From positions 1-64,000 of the forward strand of contig JADFDP010000005.1 in the NCBI GenBank assembly GCA_018262835.1: a stretch of DNA of 64,000 bases, read 5' to 3'. This DNA comes from Candidatus Aminicenantota bacterium. GTDB taxonomy: Bacteria; Acidobacteriota; Aminicenantia; UBA2199. The notes under the pieces are model-generated. The model saw nothing but the letters and a program-made list of their open reading frames with translations, made no database searches and was not told the origin of the DNA. Shown here piece by piece: positions 55,512 to 64,000 of the stretch (position 1 is its first letter; each line of letters starts with the position of its first letter). A program made the position numbers and the translations under genes.

Positions 55512-56132
55512 GTGGCCGTGGAGATTCAGAAGATCGACCTGGACCATCCCCACAGGCGGTTGTTGCAGCATGCTGTCAGCATCCTGAAAACCGGCGGCCT
55601 GATCGCCTATCCCACCGACACCATCTACGGCCTGGGCGCCGACCTGTTCAACAAGGGAGCCATGGAGCGGATCTTCAAGCTGAAAAAAACCTCCCGCCAG
55701 AAGCTGCTTAGCTTCATCTGCCCCGACCTGGCCTCGGTCGCGGACTGGGCCTATGTGCCCACCAGCGCCTTCCGCGTGTTGCGCCGCGTCACGCCGGGCC
55801 CATACACATTCGTCCTGCGCGCCAGCAAGGAGGTACCCAAAATACTTCTGCAGAAGCGGCCCACAGTGGGGGTGCGCATCCCGGATTCGGCCGTGGCCCT
55901 GGGCCTGGTACGCGAACTCGGCCGGCCGTTGCTTTCCACCTCGGTGCCCCAGGGTGCAGACGATTATTATACCGATCCCCTGGTGATCGCCGAGACCTTC
56001 CGCCATGAAATCGACCTGATCCTGGATGCCGGCATCCTGGCCAACCTGCCTTCGACCATTGTGGATCTCAGCGGGCCGTCCCCGGAGATCATCCGTCGCG
56101 GGGCCGGGGCCAGCGAGCCGTTCGGCCTGTAA
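55512..56132 (+). CDS. Sua5/YciO/YrdC-type L-threonylcarbamoyladenylate synthase
   Basis: LKTGGLIAYPTDTIYGLGADLFNKGAMERIFKLKKTSRQKLLSFIC...RRVTPGPYTFVLRA...VGVRIPDS. Confidence 0.92.
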   Translation: MAVEIQKIDLDHPHRRLLQHAVSILKTGGLIAYPTDTIYGLGADLFNKGAMERIFKLKKTSRQKLLSFICPDLASVADWAYVPTSAFRVLRRVTPGPYTFVLRASKEVPKILLQKRPTVGVRIPDSAVALGLVRELGRPLLSTSVPQGADDYYTDPLVIAETFRHEIDLILDAGILANLPSTIVDLSGPSPEIIRRGAGASEPFGL

Positions 56133-56200
56133 AACCGGCGCCGGCTCCTGATCCGGATTGCATTTCCCTTGCAACCGGTATAAAATTGAGCGGGGTAAAT

Positions 56201-56740
56201 ATGACAACAGCCAATATCATTACCATTGTTCGCATCGTCATGGTTCCTCTTTTTTTGGTCATCCTGCTGACTGAAATGCAGAACAAGGAGTTCATCGCAT
56301 TCGCCATCTTTGTCATTGCCGCCGTCACCGATTCGATCGACGGCTATATCGCCAGAAAGTTCAATGAGGTCAGCAACCTGGGCAAATTCCTCGATCCCCT
56401 GGCCGACAAGCTCCTGGTTTCCGCGGCGCTGATCGCCCTGGTTTACCTGCAGGAGGTGGAAACCTGGGTGGCCGCCGTCATCATCCTGCGCGAATTGTTC
56501 ATCTCGGCTTTCCGTTTTTACTTTTTGATCAGCAACGCATCCTTTTCGGCTTCAGTTCCCGCCAAGGTCAAGACCACTTTCCAGATCGTCGCCCTTTCCA
56601 TTTTGATCATTTACCGCAAAATGCCGTACGCGAATTATTTGCACATGCTGGGGACCGCGATCCTGTATGTGGCGGTCATCCTGACCGTTTACAGCGGCGC
56701 CGAGTACGTCATCCGCTTCAGCCGCTCCGCCAAAGAATAA
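56201..56740 (+). CDS. pgsA: CDP-diacylglycerol-glycerol-3-phosphate 3-phosphatidyltransferase
   Basis: TANIITIVRIVMVPLFLV...DSIDGYIARKFNEVSNLGKFLDPLADKLLV (CDP-alcohol phosphotransferase motif). Confidence 0.92.
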   Translation: MTTANIITIVRIVMVPLFLVILLTEMQNKEFIAFAIFVIAAVTDSIDGYIARKFNEVSNLGKFLDPLADKLLVSAALIALVYLQEVETWVAAVIILRELFISAFRFYFLISNASFSASVPAKVKTTFQIVALSILIIYRKMPYANYLHMLGTAILYVAVILTVYSGAEYVIRFSRSAKE

Positions 56741-56742
56741 CC

Positions 56743-57696
56743 ATGCCTTATCCGAAGTACCGGGCGCTGAACAGGAAAAAGCTGAAAGCCATTTCCATCA
56801 AGGAACGCCATTCGCTGATCCACCTGGAGGATTTTCCCAGGCCTTATCTCCCGGGTGCCGACTTCCGATCGTTTGTCGATTCTTTGCCTCCGTATCTCGC
56901 GGCCAACAACCTGCGCGAGTTCACGGACCTGTTGGGCGAAGCCCGGATAAAAAACAAGCCGATCATCTGGGGCATGGGTGCGAATCTGATCCAGCTGGGA
57001 CTGAGCCCGCTGGTCATCGACCTGATGCAGCGCGGCTGGATCTCGGCCATCGCCACCAACGGCGCCATGATGATCCACGATTTCGAGATCGCCCTGGCCG
57101 GCCACACCTCCGAGGACGTCGATGCGGACCTGCTTCAGGGCAACTATGGCAACACCGAGGAAACCGGCCTGTTCTTGAATCTGGCTTTCAAAGAAGGCCT
57201 GAGCAAAAGCATGGGGGCGGGGGAGGCGGTCGGCTATTACCTGATCCAGGCCAAACTGCAGCACCTGGAACAAAGCATTCTGTTCAATGCCTACAAACTG
57301 AACATTCCGGTCACCATCCACCCGACCATCGGCACCGACTTTATACATTACCATCCGCTGTTCGCCGGCGAGATCACCGGTGCTCTGGCCGAAAGGGATT
57401 TTCAACTGCTGGCCTCCATTGTTTCCGAATTGGGTGGCGGCGGGGTATTTCTGAATATCGGGTCGGCGGTCACCCTGCCCGAGATTTTTCTCGAAACCGT
57501 TTCCTTCTGTTCCGCCTTGGGGATTTCCCTGGAGAAATTCCATACCGCGGTTTTTGATCCCAGCGGCGACTACCGGCCATTTAAGAAGGTCAGCGATCGG
57601 ACGATGTCCCGGGGCGGCAAAGGGTTTTATTTTGTCGGCCACCATGAGATCATGATCCCGTTGCTGGCGGCCATGATCCTCAACAAGCAGGCCTAG
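56743..57696 (+). CDS. Deoxyhypusine synthase-like fold protein, tentative
   Basis: IIWGMGANLIQLGLSPLVIDLMQRGWISAIATNGAMMIHDFEIALAGHTSEDVDADLLQGNYGNTEETG; IPVTIHPTIGTDFIHYHP; GGGVFLNIGSAVTLPEIFLE. Confidence 0.45.
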   Translation: MPYPKYRALNRKKLKAISIKERHSLIHLEDFPRPYLPGADFRSFVDSLPPYLAANNLREFTDLLGEARIKNKPIIWGMGANLIQLGLSPLVIDLMQRGWISAIATNGAMMIHDFEIALAGHTSEDVDADLLQGNYGNTEETGLFLNLAFKEGLSKSMGAGEAVGYYLIQAKLQHLEQSILFNAYKLNIPVTIHPTIGTDFIHYHPLFAGEITGALAERDFQLLASIVSELGGGGVFLNIGSAVTLPEIFLETVSFCSALGISLEKFHTAVFDPSGDYRPFKKVSDRTMSRGGKGFYFVGHHEIMIPLLAAMILNKQA

Positions 57697-57714
57697 ATCC
57701 AGGCTGCCTGACCC

Positions 57715-59022
57715 ATGGAAGTCCGCCACGATTTTTTCCCCCTCGCGGACAAGCTGCGGCCGGAGCGCCTGGCCGAGTTTGAGGGACAGATCCACCTGAC
57801 CGGCCGGCAAAAAATCATTCAAGCCCTGGTGCGGAGCAAGAATCTCGCCTCCATGATCTTCTGGGGCCCGCCGGGCACGGGCAAGACCACCCTGGCCCGT
57901 ATCCTGGTCAGGGAAACCGGCTACCCGTCCGCCGAGTTTTCGGCCACCGTCTCCGGGATCGCCGAGATCAAGAAAATGATGGAAAAATCGCTTGCCGCCC
58001 GTCAGGAGCGCGGCAAACCGCTGGTGCTGTTCGTCGATGAGATCCATCATTTCAACCGCAATGTCCAGGACGCCTTTTTACCGTATGTCGAGCGCGGCGA
58101 TATCATCCTGTTGGGGACCACAACCGAGAACCCGGCCTATAAAATCAACCGCGCCCTGCTTTCGCGCCTGAAGATCCTGGAATTGCTCCCCCTTGAAAAA
58201 GAGCAGTTGGAACGCATTTTGGGCAAAGCCCTGGCCTTTATCCGGGAACACGGCGGCGCCGACCTCCGTTTTACCCCCGAGGCCGAAGCCGTGGTCATCG
58301 GCTACAGCAACGGCGACGGCCGCCGGCTGCTGAACCTGGTGGAGATCGTTTTGCAAACGGCCGACCACTCCGGAGCGGTGGATGAAACATTCGTGCTCGA
58401 TGTCATCCAGAACAAGGTGGCCGGCTATGACCGGAGCGGCGACGACCGCTTCCAGTATATTTCGGCCCTGCACAAGAGCGTGCGCAATTCCGACGTGGAC
58501 GCCTCGCTGTTCTGGTTGTACCGCATGCTGGAAGGGGGCGAGGACCCGTTGTACATCCTCCGGCGCATGGTGCGCATGGCGGTTGAGGATATCGGGCTGG
58601 CGGATCCCGACGCCTTGCGCGTCTGCCTGAACGCCAAGCAGGCCTATGAATTCCTTGGCTCCCCCGAGGGCGACCTGTTTTTGACCGAAGCGGCGGTATA
58701 CCTGGCCGCGGCGCCCAAGAGCAATTCCCTTTACCGGGCCGATGGCAAAATGAAGCAACTCGCCGAGAAGTACAAAATGCTGCCCGTGCCCCTGCAGATC
58801 GTCAATCCCGATAATTTCATCGCCGCCGGCAAGGGGGCGGGCAAGGATTATGTTTACGCCCACGACCGCCCGGAAAAAACTTCGCTGCTCAAGACCCTGC
58901 CCGAGGGGGTGGAGGAGAAGGAGTTTTACGAGCCCGGGAGCATGGGCTTCGAGAAGAATATCCGCGAACGCTTAGCTTATTGGAAGAAGATCAAGGACGA
59001 GCTCAATAAAAAAGCAAAATAG
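57715..59022 (+). CDS. rarA: Replication-associated recombination protein A (RarA/MgsA AAA+ ATPase)
   Basis: LADKLRPERLAEFEGQIHLTG, MIFWGPPGTGKTTLARIL, VLFVDEIHHFNRNVQDAFLPYVERGDIILLGTTTENPAYKIN. Confidence 0.95.
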   Translation: MEVRHDFFPLADKLRPERLAEFEGQIHLTGRQKIIQALVRSKNLASMIFWGPPGTGKTTLARILVRETGYPSAEFSATVSGIAEIKKMMEKSLAARQERGKPLVLFVDEIHHFNRNVQDAFLPYVERGDIILLGTTTENPAYKINRALLSRLKILELLPLEKEQLERILGKALAFIREHGGADLRFTPEAEAVVIGYSNGDGRRLLNLVEIVLQTADHSGAVDETFVLDVIQNKVAGYDRSGDDRFQYISALHKSVRNSDVDASLFWLYRMLEGGEDPLYILRRMVRMAVEDIGLADPDALRVCLNAKQAYEFLGSPEGDLFLTEAAVYLAAAPKSNSLYRADGKMKQLAEKYKMLPVPLQIVNPDNFIAAGKGAGKDYVYAHDRPEKTSLLKTLPEGVEEKEFYEPGSMGFEKNIRERLAYWKKIKDELNKKAK

Positions 59023-59030
59023 TCCTTGGC

Positions 59031-59137
59031 AGACGGCTGACGGCTGACGGCGTACGGCAAGACAAGTCCGAATGCGCGAGGCACTTTTTTGATTCTTTCT
59101 TTTCTTTCCGTCCGCCCTCCGCCGTTTGCCGTAAACC
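59031..59137. repeat. Intergenic inverted-repeat element (type D)
   Basis: agacggctgacggctgacggcgtacggcaa ... ccgtccgccctccgccgtttgccgtaaa. Confidence 0.5.
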
Positions 59138-59182
59138 GAGCTCAATATTGTTTTGATTCTGTTAGTATGGTAATTTCTACTT

Positions 59183-59557
59183 ATGAATGTGCAAGTGACA
59201 CCGGCGGCGCTGCAGGAGATCGCTGTCCTGCGCCAATCGGGTTATCGGGGGACCGGATTCCTGCTGGGTACGGTGATCGGCCGTTTTGTTTTGATCGAGC
59301 AGCTGCTGGCCCTGGATTTCAACCGTAAAAACGGGAGCAGGGTCTACGGAACGGTTTGCGAAAGCTACCCGCAGCGGCTGCAGGGAGTGTTTTTTTGCCG
59401 CCGGCCGTCATTCGTCCTGGATTGCTTCCTGCCGGACCTGGTCATGGCCATAAAGCGTGACCGGATCGAAATGCTCGCCTGCGAATTTTCCAATGCCAAG
59501 CGCAAAGCCTTTCTGGCTCCGCTTACGGAGGACAAGGAGGGAAAATGGCCGATCTGA
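59183..59557 (+). CDS. Conserved hypothetical protein
   Basis: Coherent 124 aa frame overlapping the AMMECR1 gene start. Confidence 0.5.
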   Translation: MNVQVTPAALQEIAVLRQSGYRGTGFLLGTVIGRFVLIEQLLALDFNRKNGSRVYGTVCESYPQRLQGVFFCRRPSFVLDCFLPDLVMAIKRDRIEMLACEFSNAKRKAFLAPLTEDKEGKWPI

Positions 59558-60126
59558 CCGACCTGGAGAAAAAACAACTTCTGGTTCTGGCCCGGGAGAC
59601 CATAAAAAAATATCTGTCTGCCGGGAAGCGCGAGAACCCGCCCGCGGCCGGACCGATTTTAATGGAAAAGCGCGGCGTTTTCGTAACCCTGCACGGCAAC
59701 GGCGAACTGCGCGGCTGCATCGGCTACCCTCTGCCGCTCAAGCCCCTTTGGGAATCGGTAGCGGAAATGGCCATTGCCGCCGCCGTGGAAGACCCCCGTT
59801 TCCCGGCCGTCACGGCGGACGAATTGGCTGAACTCGATATCGAGATCTCGGTCCTGACCGTGCCTCAGAAAGTCGACGGCCCTGATCAAGTCCGTGTCGG
59901 CCGTGACGGCATTATCATCAGCAAGGGATTCCAGCGCGGCCTGCTGCTGCCCCAGGTGCCGGTCGAGCAGGGCTGGGACCTGGAGCAATATATCTCCTAC
60001 GGCTGCCGCAAAGCCGGACTGGCCCCGGACGAATGGAAAAGGGGCGTGCAGATAGAGGTTTTCCAGGCGATGGTTTTCGGCGAAAAAAACATGGGGAGGG
60101 GTTATGAGCAGTTATCAGACCATTGA
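59545..60126 (+). CDS. AMMECR1-domain (AmmeMemoRadiSam protein A) protein
   Basis: KRGVFVTLHGNGELRGCIGYPLPLKPLWESVAEMAIAAAVEDPRFPAVTADELAELDIEISVLTVPQ. Confidence 0.93.
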   Translation: MADLTDLEKKQLLVLARETIKKYLSAGKRENPPAAGPILMEKRGVFVTLHGNGELRGCIGYPLPLKPLWESVAEMAIAAAVEDPRFPAVTADELAELDIEISVLTVPQKVDGPDQVRVGRDGIIISKGFQRGLLLPQVPVEQGWDLEQYISYGCRKAGLAPDEWKRGVQIEVFQAMVFGEKNMGRGYEQLSDH

Positions 60127-60508
60127 GGTCAAGACTACCCAGGACATTGAATTCATCGACATCACGGCCCAGGTACGCGATTTTGTCCGGGCCAGCAAAT
60201 GCGGCTCGGGGATCCTGCTGGTCTACACGCCGCATACCACGGCCGCTGTGACCATCAACGAGAACGCTGATCCGGCCGTGCCTTGCGACATCGGAGAATT
60301 TTTCAGGCACCGGGTGCCCCGCCAGGATTACTTTCGCCACAGCGAGGGGAATTCGCCGGCTCATATCCTGTCCACCCTGGCCGGGGCGTCGGAAGCCCTG
60401 ATCGTTGAAAACGGGGAACCGCTGCTGGGCGCCTGGCAGGCTATTTTTTTCTGCGAGTTCGACGGCCCGCGCCAGCGCCGGGTTTTCCTGAAGATCGTTC
60501 CCGGTTGA
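60104..60508 (+). CDS. yjbQ: YjbQ/UPF0047 family protein
   Basis: IEFIDITAQVRDFVRASKCGSGILLVYTPHTTAAVTINENADPAVPCDIGEFF...GNSPAHILSTLAG; overlaps the AMMECR1 gene. Confidence 0.92.
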   Translation: MSSYQTIEVKTTQDIEFIDITAQVRDFVRASKCGSGILLVYTPHTTAAVTINENADPAVPCDIGEFFRHRVPRQDYFRHSEGNSPAHILSTLAGASEALIVENGEPLLGAWQAIFFCEFDGPRQRRVFLKIVPG

Positions 60509-61063
60509 GTGAACCGTATGGCCGATATTGAGGTACGGCAGGCAGACGCCCCCGTTTCCCCTCGCTGCCGGACGGTGTGGCCGCTGGTTTTTTTTGTGCT
60601 GTTGGCGGCGGTTTCGCTGTCGCTGCACCTAGAAAAGTCCCGTCGTCAAAAAAGAATTCTGGCGGCAAAGGAACAGCATGCGGCGATGGTTCGCGCCCGG
60701 CCGATCGAAGAAGCCAAGTCGGAACGCGCCCGCTTCTATCAGATCCGGTATTTTCTCGGCTATCCCATGGCCGCCTCCCATGCCGCAGCCGAACTTGTAC
60801 GTCACGTCGACGCCCTCATCGCCCCGCTGCGGCTGCGCGCCGTCCAGATTGACCTGGGCTTGCACGACCTGGGCTTTGAGCTGGCGGTTGAGGTCTCCGG
60901 CGGCGGCCCCAGGGATGTGCGGCGGCGGCTTGCCGTTTTTCTTGAACGGCTGCGTCATGTCCCCAACATCACGCTGGCCGATTTTTCCGGGCCGGGCCCC
61001 ACCACTCGGGGCGGAGGAGTTCGCGTCTTTACCGTCAACGGCCGGGCGGAGCTTCAGCCGTGA
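60509..61063 (+). CDS. Bitopic membrane protein, PilN-like (tentative)
   Basis: Short cytosolic N-terminus, one TM helix, coiled segment, ferredoxin-like C-terminal pattern. Confidence 0.45.
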   Translation: MNRMADIEVRQADAPVSPRCRTVWPLVFFVLLAAVSLSLHLEKSRRQKRILAAKEQHAAMVRARPIEEAKSERARFYQIRYFLGYPMAASHAAAELVRHVDALIAPLRLRAVQIDLGLHDLGFELAVEVSGGGPRDVRRRLAVFLERLRHVPNITLADFSGPGPTTRGGGVRVFTVNGRAELQP

Positions 61064-61905
61064 ACATGGGGAAACTGTCGCGCGTCCTGCTCCGGGTGCT
61101 GGCGGCGCTGGCCGTATTGGCGGCCTTCGTGGCCCTGGACTGGTACCCGACGGTCAAGGACCTCGGCCTTCTGCGACGCCAGCGGGGTGACCTGGAGCGG
61201 AAGATCAGGGAGTACGCCATCATGGCCGCCCGGTTCAACTTCCCGGACGAAGCGGAAACATCGCTTCTGACGCAGGCCGATGGCGAGCTTCGCCGAGCGC
61301 TGCCGCTGGTGGAAAACGACGACGCCTGGATGGCGTCGGCCCGTGCGGAACTGCTGAAACGCGAAAAAGGCTTGGCCAATCTCATCCTGGTTTTCGGCAA
61401 AGCGGAGGGGTTCGGCCCGGGGCGGCCCGGATTGACCGCCTGGCTCAGACTCCAGGGACAGGAGATCCGCCAGAGTTTCGAGGCGGCCGAGCCCTGGCGG
61501 CGCTATCTCTGGCACGGCGTATTCCCGATGGACCCGGCAGCCGGAGAACGGCTGGCCAGCCGCCCCCTGGGCATCGCCCTGGAGGCTCCGCTGCCTGTAT
61601 TGTTTGATTTCATCAACCGCGTTTCCTGGGGGGCTGCCCGCTTGGAGATCGTCCGCCTGCGGCTGGAACCGGCCGGAGAATCGGCCCGCGCCTGGCTGGT
61701 ATGCGGCGGCAGCTACCTGGTGACGGAGCCTTCGCCCTGGCGGGTCAAAATGGAACATGGAGAAGGTGACGAGGAACTGCTGATCGACCGTGACTCGCCG
61801 CTGCTGCTGCGCAAGGTCGACCCGCTCCTGGCGCCCCGGGTTGAAAAAAAAGAGTTGCCAGCTGCCCCGCCGGTGCGGGGCGGTACGGCCGGCAGCCCCT
61901 GGTGA
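61060..61905 (+). CDS. Bitopic membrane protein, PilO-like (tentative)
   Basis: One TM helix, coiled coil (LRRQRGDLERKIREYAIMAARF), LGIALEAPLPVLFDFINRVSWGAARLEIVRLRLEPAGE; overlaps upstream gene by 4 nt. Confidence 0.5.
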   Translation: MNMGKLSRVLLRVLAALAVLAAFVALDWYPTVKDLGLLRRQRGDLERKIREYAIMAARFNFPDEAETSLLTQADGELRRALPLVENDDAWMASARAELLKREKGLANLILVFGKAEGFGPGRPGLTAWLRLQGQEIRQSFEAAEPWRRYLWHGVFPMDPAAGERLASRPLGIALEAPLPVLFDFINRVSWGAARLEIVRLRLEPAGESARAWLVCGGSYLVTEPSPWRVKMEHGEGDEELLIDRDSPLLLRKVDPLLAPRVEKKELPAAPPVRGGTAGSPW

Positions 61906-61909
61906 ACCC

Positions 61910-62362
61910 GTGCGCGTCGTGGTGCAGAGGGTGTCGCACGCGCATGTTGAGATCGACGGCCGGACGGTCGGCCGCATCGGAGCGGGACTGCTTTTACTGG
62001 TCGGCATCGAGAAAGGGGATGGAGAAAAAGAGATGGTCTTCATGGCTGACAAGATCCTCAACTTGCGGATCTTTGCCGATAACGAAGGAAAAATGAACCT
62101 GAGCGTTCAGGAGGTCAAGGGCGCGATCCTTTCCATTTCGCAGTTTACCCTGGCGGCGCGCATTAAAAAAGGCCGGCGCCCTGATTTCACCCATGCCGAG
62201 GAGCCGGGAAAAGCCGAAGCGCTGTACTTGCGCTTCAACTCCCTGCTGACCGCGGCCGTGCCCACCGCCGCCGGCATATTCGGGGCCATGATGGATATCC
62301 ATTCGGTCAACAACGGCCCGGTTACGATTATCCTCGAGAAGAACAAAGACGAACTCGGTTGA
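61910..62362 (+). CDS. dtd: D-aminoacyl-tRNA deacylase
   Basis: VRVVVQRVSHAHVEIDGRTVGRIGAGLLLLVGIEKGD...ILSISQFTLAARIKKGRRPDF...GIFGAMMDIHSVNNGPVTIILE; GTG start at 61910. Confidence 0.94.
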   Translation: MRVVVQRVSHAHVEIDGRTVGRIGAGLLLLVGIEKGDGEKEMVFMADKILNLRIFADNEGKMNLSVQEVKGAILSISQFTLAARIKKGRRPDFTHAEEPGKAEALYLRFNSLLTAAVPTAAGIFGAMMDIHSVNNGPVTIILEKNKDELG

Positions 62363-62450
62363 CGGTTTACTGTAGACGGCGTACGGAGACAGCAAAGTAA
62401 TTACCAAATCGAGCTATTGCTTTTTACGGTCTACAGTCCGCCGTATGCCT
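62361..62450. repeat. Intergenic inverted-repeat element (type D)
   Basis: gacggtttactgtagacggcgtacgga ... tttttacggtctacagtccgccgtatgcc. Confidence 0.5.
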
Positions 62451-62463
62451 TGGAAAAGGCGAG

Positions 62464-62496
62464 CCCCCCCCATGTAGCGGGGGGGGTGTTTTTTTT
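62464..62496 (+). terminator. Rho-independent terminator-like hairpin
   Basis: CCCCCCCC ATGTAGC GGGGGGGG T G TTTTTTTT. Confidence 0.75.
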
Positions 62497-62539
62497 AGGT
62501 GGGGGTTATGATTATATTAAGGGGGGAGAGATGGAAAGG

Positions 62540-62794
62540 CTAATTAATGTTCGCATTTTTGTTTTTTTTATTTTCAGTTTTTTTCGCAGGAACGCTTTTT
62601 TTCTCGCTGCCGTCTTTGTTTTTGTAGTCGGTGATATACCATCCCTTGCCTTTGAATTGGAAGGAACTCAGTGAAACGATCTTTTTGGTTTTGCCCAGGC
62701 AATAGATGCATTTTCTGATGGGCTCAGCCGAGATGCTCTGCAGGGCCTCGAAGGTTTTCCCGCATTTTGAGCATCGGTATTCGTAAATCGGCAT
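62540..62794 (-). CDS. FmdB-family zinc ribbon protein
   Basis: MPIYEYRCSKCGKTFEALQSISAEPIRKCIYCLGKTKKIVSLSSFQFKGKGWYITDY. Confidence 0.9.
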   Translation of the reverse strand: MPIYEYRCSKCGKTFEALQSISAEPIRKCIYCLGKTKKIVSLSSFQFKGKGWYITDYKNKDGSEKKSVPAKKTENKKNKNANIN

Positions 62795-62904
62795 ATCCTT
62801 ATTCCTCCGGATAAATTTTTATAGCACAAGCAGAACCCGTTGTCAATAAAAAATTGCAGAATCTTCCGCGGATCTGTCAGCGTCTTAGTCGTTTGCAGGG
62901 AGAA

Positions 62905-62933
62905 TTGAATTTTATGAAGAAATATGCTATAAA
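62905..62933 (+). promoter_or_regulatory. Promoter upstream of bamA
   Basis: TTGAAT (62905-62910), 17 nt, TATAAA (62928-62933). Confidence 0.6.
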
Positions 62934-62965
62934 ATTACATTCGGCCCATTTTTTGCGAGGTTGTA

Positions 62966-64000
62966 ATGCTTAAAAAACTGCTTTGGCTGGTGATCGTATT
63001 GTCGGGTGTACAATTTTTGGACGCCGATATCATCCAAAAAATCCAAGTCGATGGCAACAAAAAGGTTTCCCTCGAAACCATTCAATTCTATATGAAGTCC
63101 CGCGAAGGCGGTATTTATGATGCGCAAAAGCTGAAGGATGATTTCAAGGCACTGTGGGAAACAGGCTTTTTTGAAAATATCCGCATCGAATCGGAAGATG
63201 GCAGCAACGGGAAGACCGTGCACCTCATCCTGATGGAAAACCCATTGATCTCCTCCGTGACCTACAAAACCGGGAAAAAAGTCAAGGAAAGCGATATTAC
63301 CGAAAAGCTGCAGAGCAACAACATCATCCTGCAGTCTTTTTCTTATTACAGCCCGTCCAAGATCCGCAAAGTGAAAAAGATCATCACCGACATGCTGCTG
63401 GAAAAAGGTTACAACCAGGCAGCGGTCACCATCGATGAAAAGAATGAAAATGGCCAGGTCGCTCTGACCATCCAGGTCGTTTCGGGCTCCAAAACCAGGA
63501 TTGCCAGCGTGGTGTTCCCCGGGCTGACCTCCCAATCGGTCTCTTCCGGTTTTTTGCGCCGGGGGATGAAAAACAACAAGGTTCACGGCATCCTTTCAAC
63601 CATCGCCAGCAAAGATGTCTATAACCACGAGAAGATCAATGAAGACCTGGAGGAGATCCGCTTGCGCCTGCAGCAAAAAGGCTATCTGGAGGCCAAGGTC
63701 GGGACCCCGGAATTCAGCATGGTCAACAAGCAGACTGTTTTCGGCAAGCTGCAGAAAATGCTCAAGGTCAGTATCCCGGTGGAGCTGGGCCCGCGCTACC
63801 GGGTGGGAGACATTGCCCTGGAAGGCAACAAGGTCATCCGCAGTGATTTCTTGAAAAACCTGATCACCTTGAAAAAGGGCCAGGTCTACAACATCAAAAA
63901 ACGCAACAAGTTCATCGAGGAAATACAGAAATTCTATGGCGGCATCGGCTATTTCTATGCCCAGGTCGTGCCAAGCGAGAATCTGGACCCCGTCAAGCAG
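62966..64000 (+). CDS. bamA: Outer membrane assembly protein BamA/Omp85 (3' partial; POTRA domains visible)
   Basis: MLKKLLWLVIVLSGVQFLDADIIQKIQVDGNKKVSLETIQFYMKSREGGIYDAQKLKDDFKALWETGFFENIRIE...; open to the window end, so missing from the ORF track. Confidence 0.88.
   Translation, partial: MLKKLLWLVIVLSGVQFLDADIIQKIQVDGNKKVSLETIQFYMKSREGGIYDAQKLKDDFKALWETGFFENIRIESEDGSNGKTVHLILMENPLISSVTYKTGKKVKESDITEKLQSNNIILQSFSYYSPSKIRKVKKIITDMLLEKGYNQAAVTIDEKNENGQVALTIQVVSGSKTRIASVVFPGLTSQSVSSGFLRRGMKNNKVHGILSTIASKDVYNHEKINEDLEEIRLRLQQKGYLEAKVGTPEFSMVNKQTVFGKLQKMLKVSIPVELGPRYRVGDIALEGNKVIRSDFLKNLITLKKGQVYNIKKRNKFIEEIQKFYGGIGYFYAQVVPSENLDPVKQ

Overview
This 64 kb window is a bacterial chromosome segment, mostly high-GC. 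Family content (VWFA-related acidobacterial-type protein, EFR1 ferredoxin/flavodoxin fusion, PFOR, many signal-peptide proteins) suggests an Acidobacteriota/Aminicenantota-like MAG; that lineage call is inference. About 50 coding regions can be supported. The left part (about 1-35 kb) looks accessory: a beta-lactamase-fold hydrolase, hipBA with operator-like repeats, a lower-GC block of tetR + three tandem propeller paralogues + S41 protease, PadR + short UvrA-like ATPase, DUF1579/DUF4386/DUF3795 proteins, and many degenerate REP-like repeats. The right part (about 36-64 kb) is mainly housekeeping: ltaE, SpoIIE-like phosphatase, dnaE, guaA, mutM, a Ser/Thr kinase, PFOR, Sua5/YrdC, pgsA, rarA, AMMECR1, yjbQ, dtd and bamA (partial). 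No transposase, CRISPR array, rRNA or tRNA was recognised. Best leads: the tetR/propeller/S41 operon with a readable promoter and palindrome; four evenly spaced 14-bp palindromes upstream of hipBA; a Rex-like operator inside a consensus promoter before PFOR; intergenic repeats that supply stop codons or C-termini of neighbouring genes; a 3 x 291 bp in-frame repeat in a DUF362 protein; and several promoters predicting leaderless or near-leaderless mRNAs.
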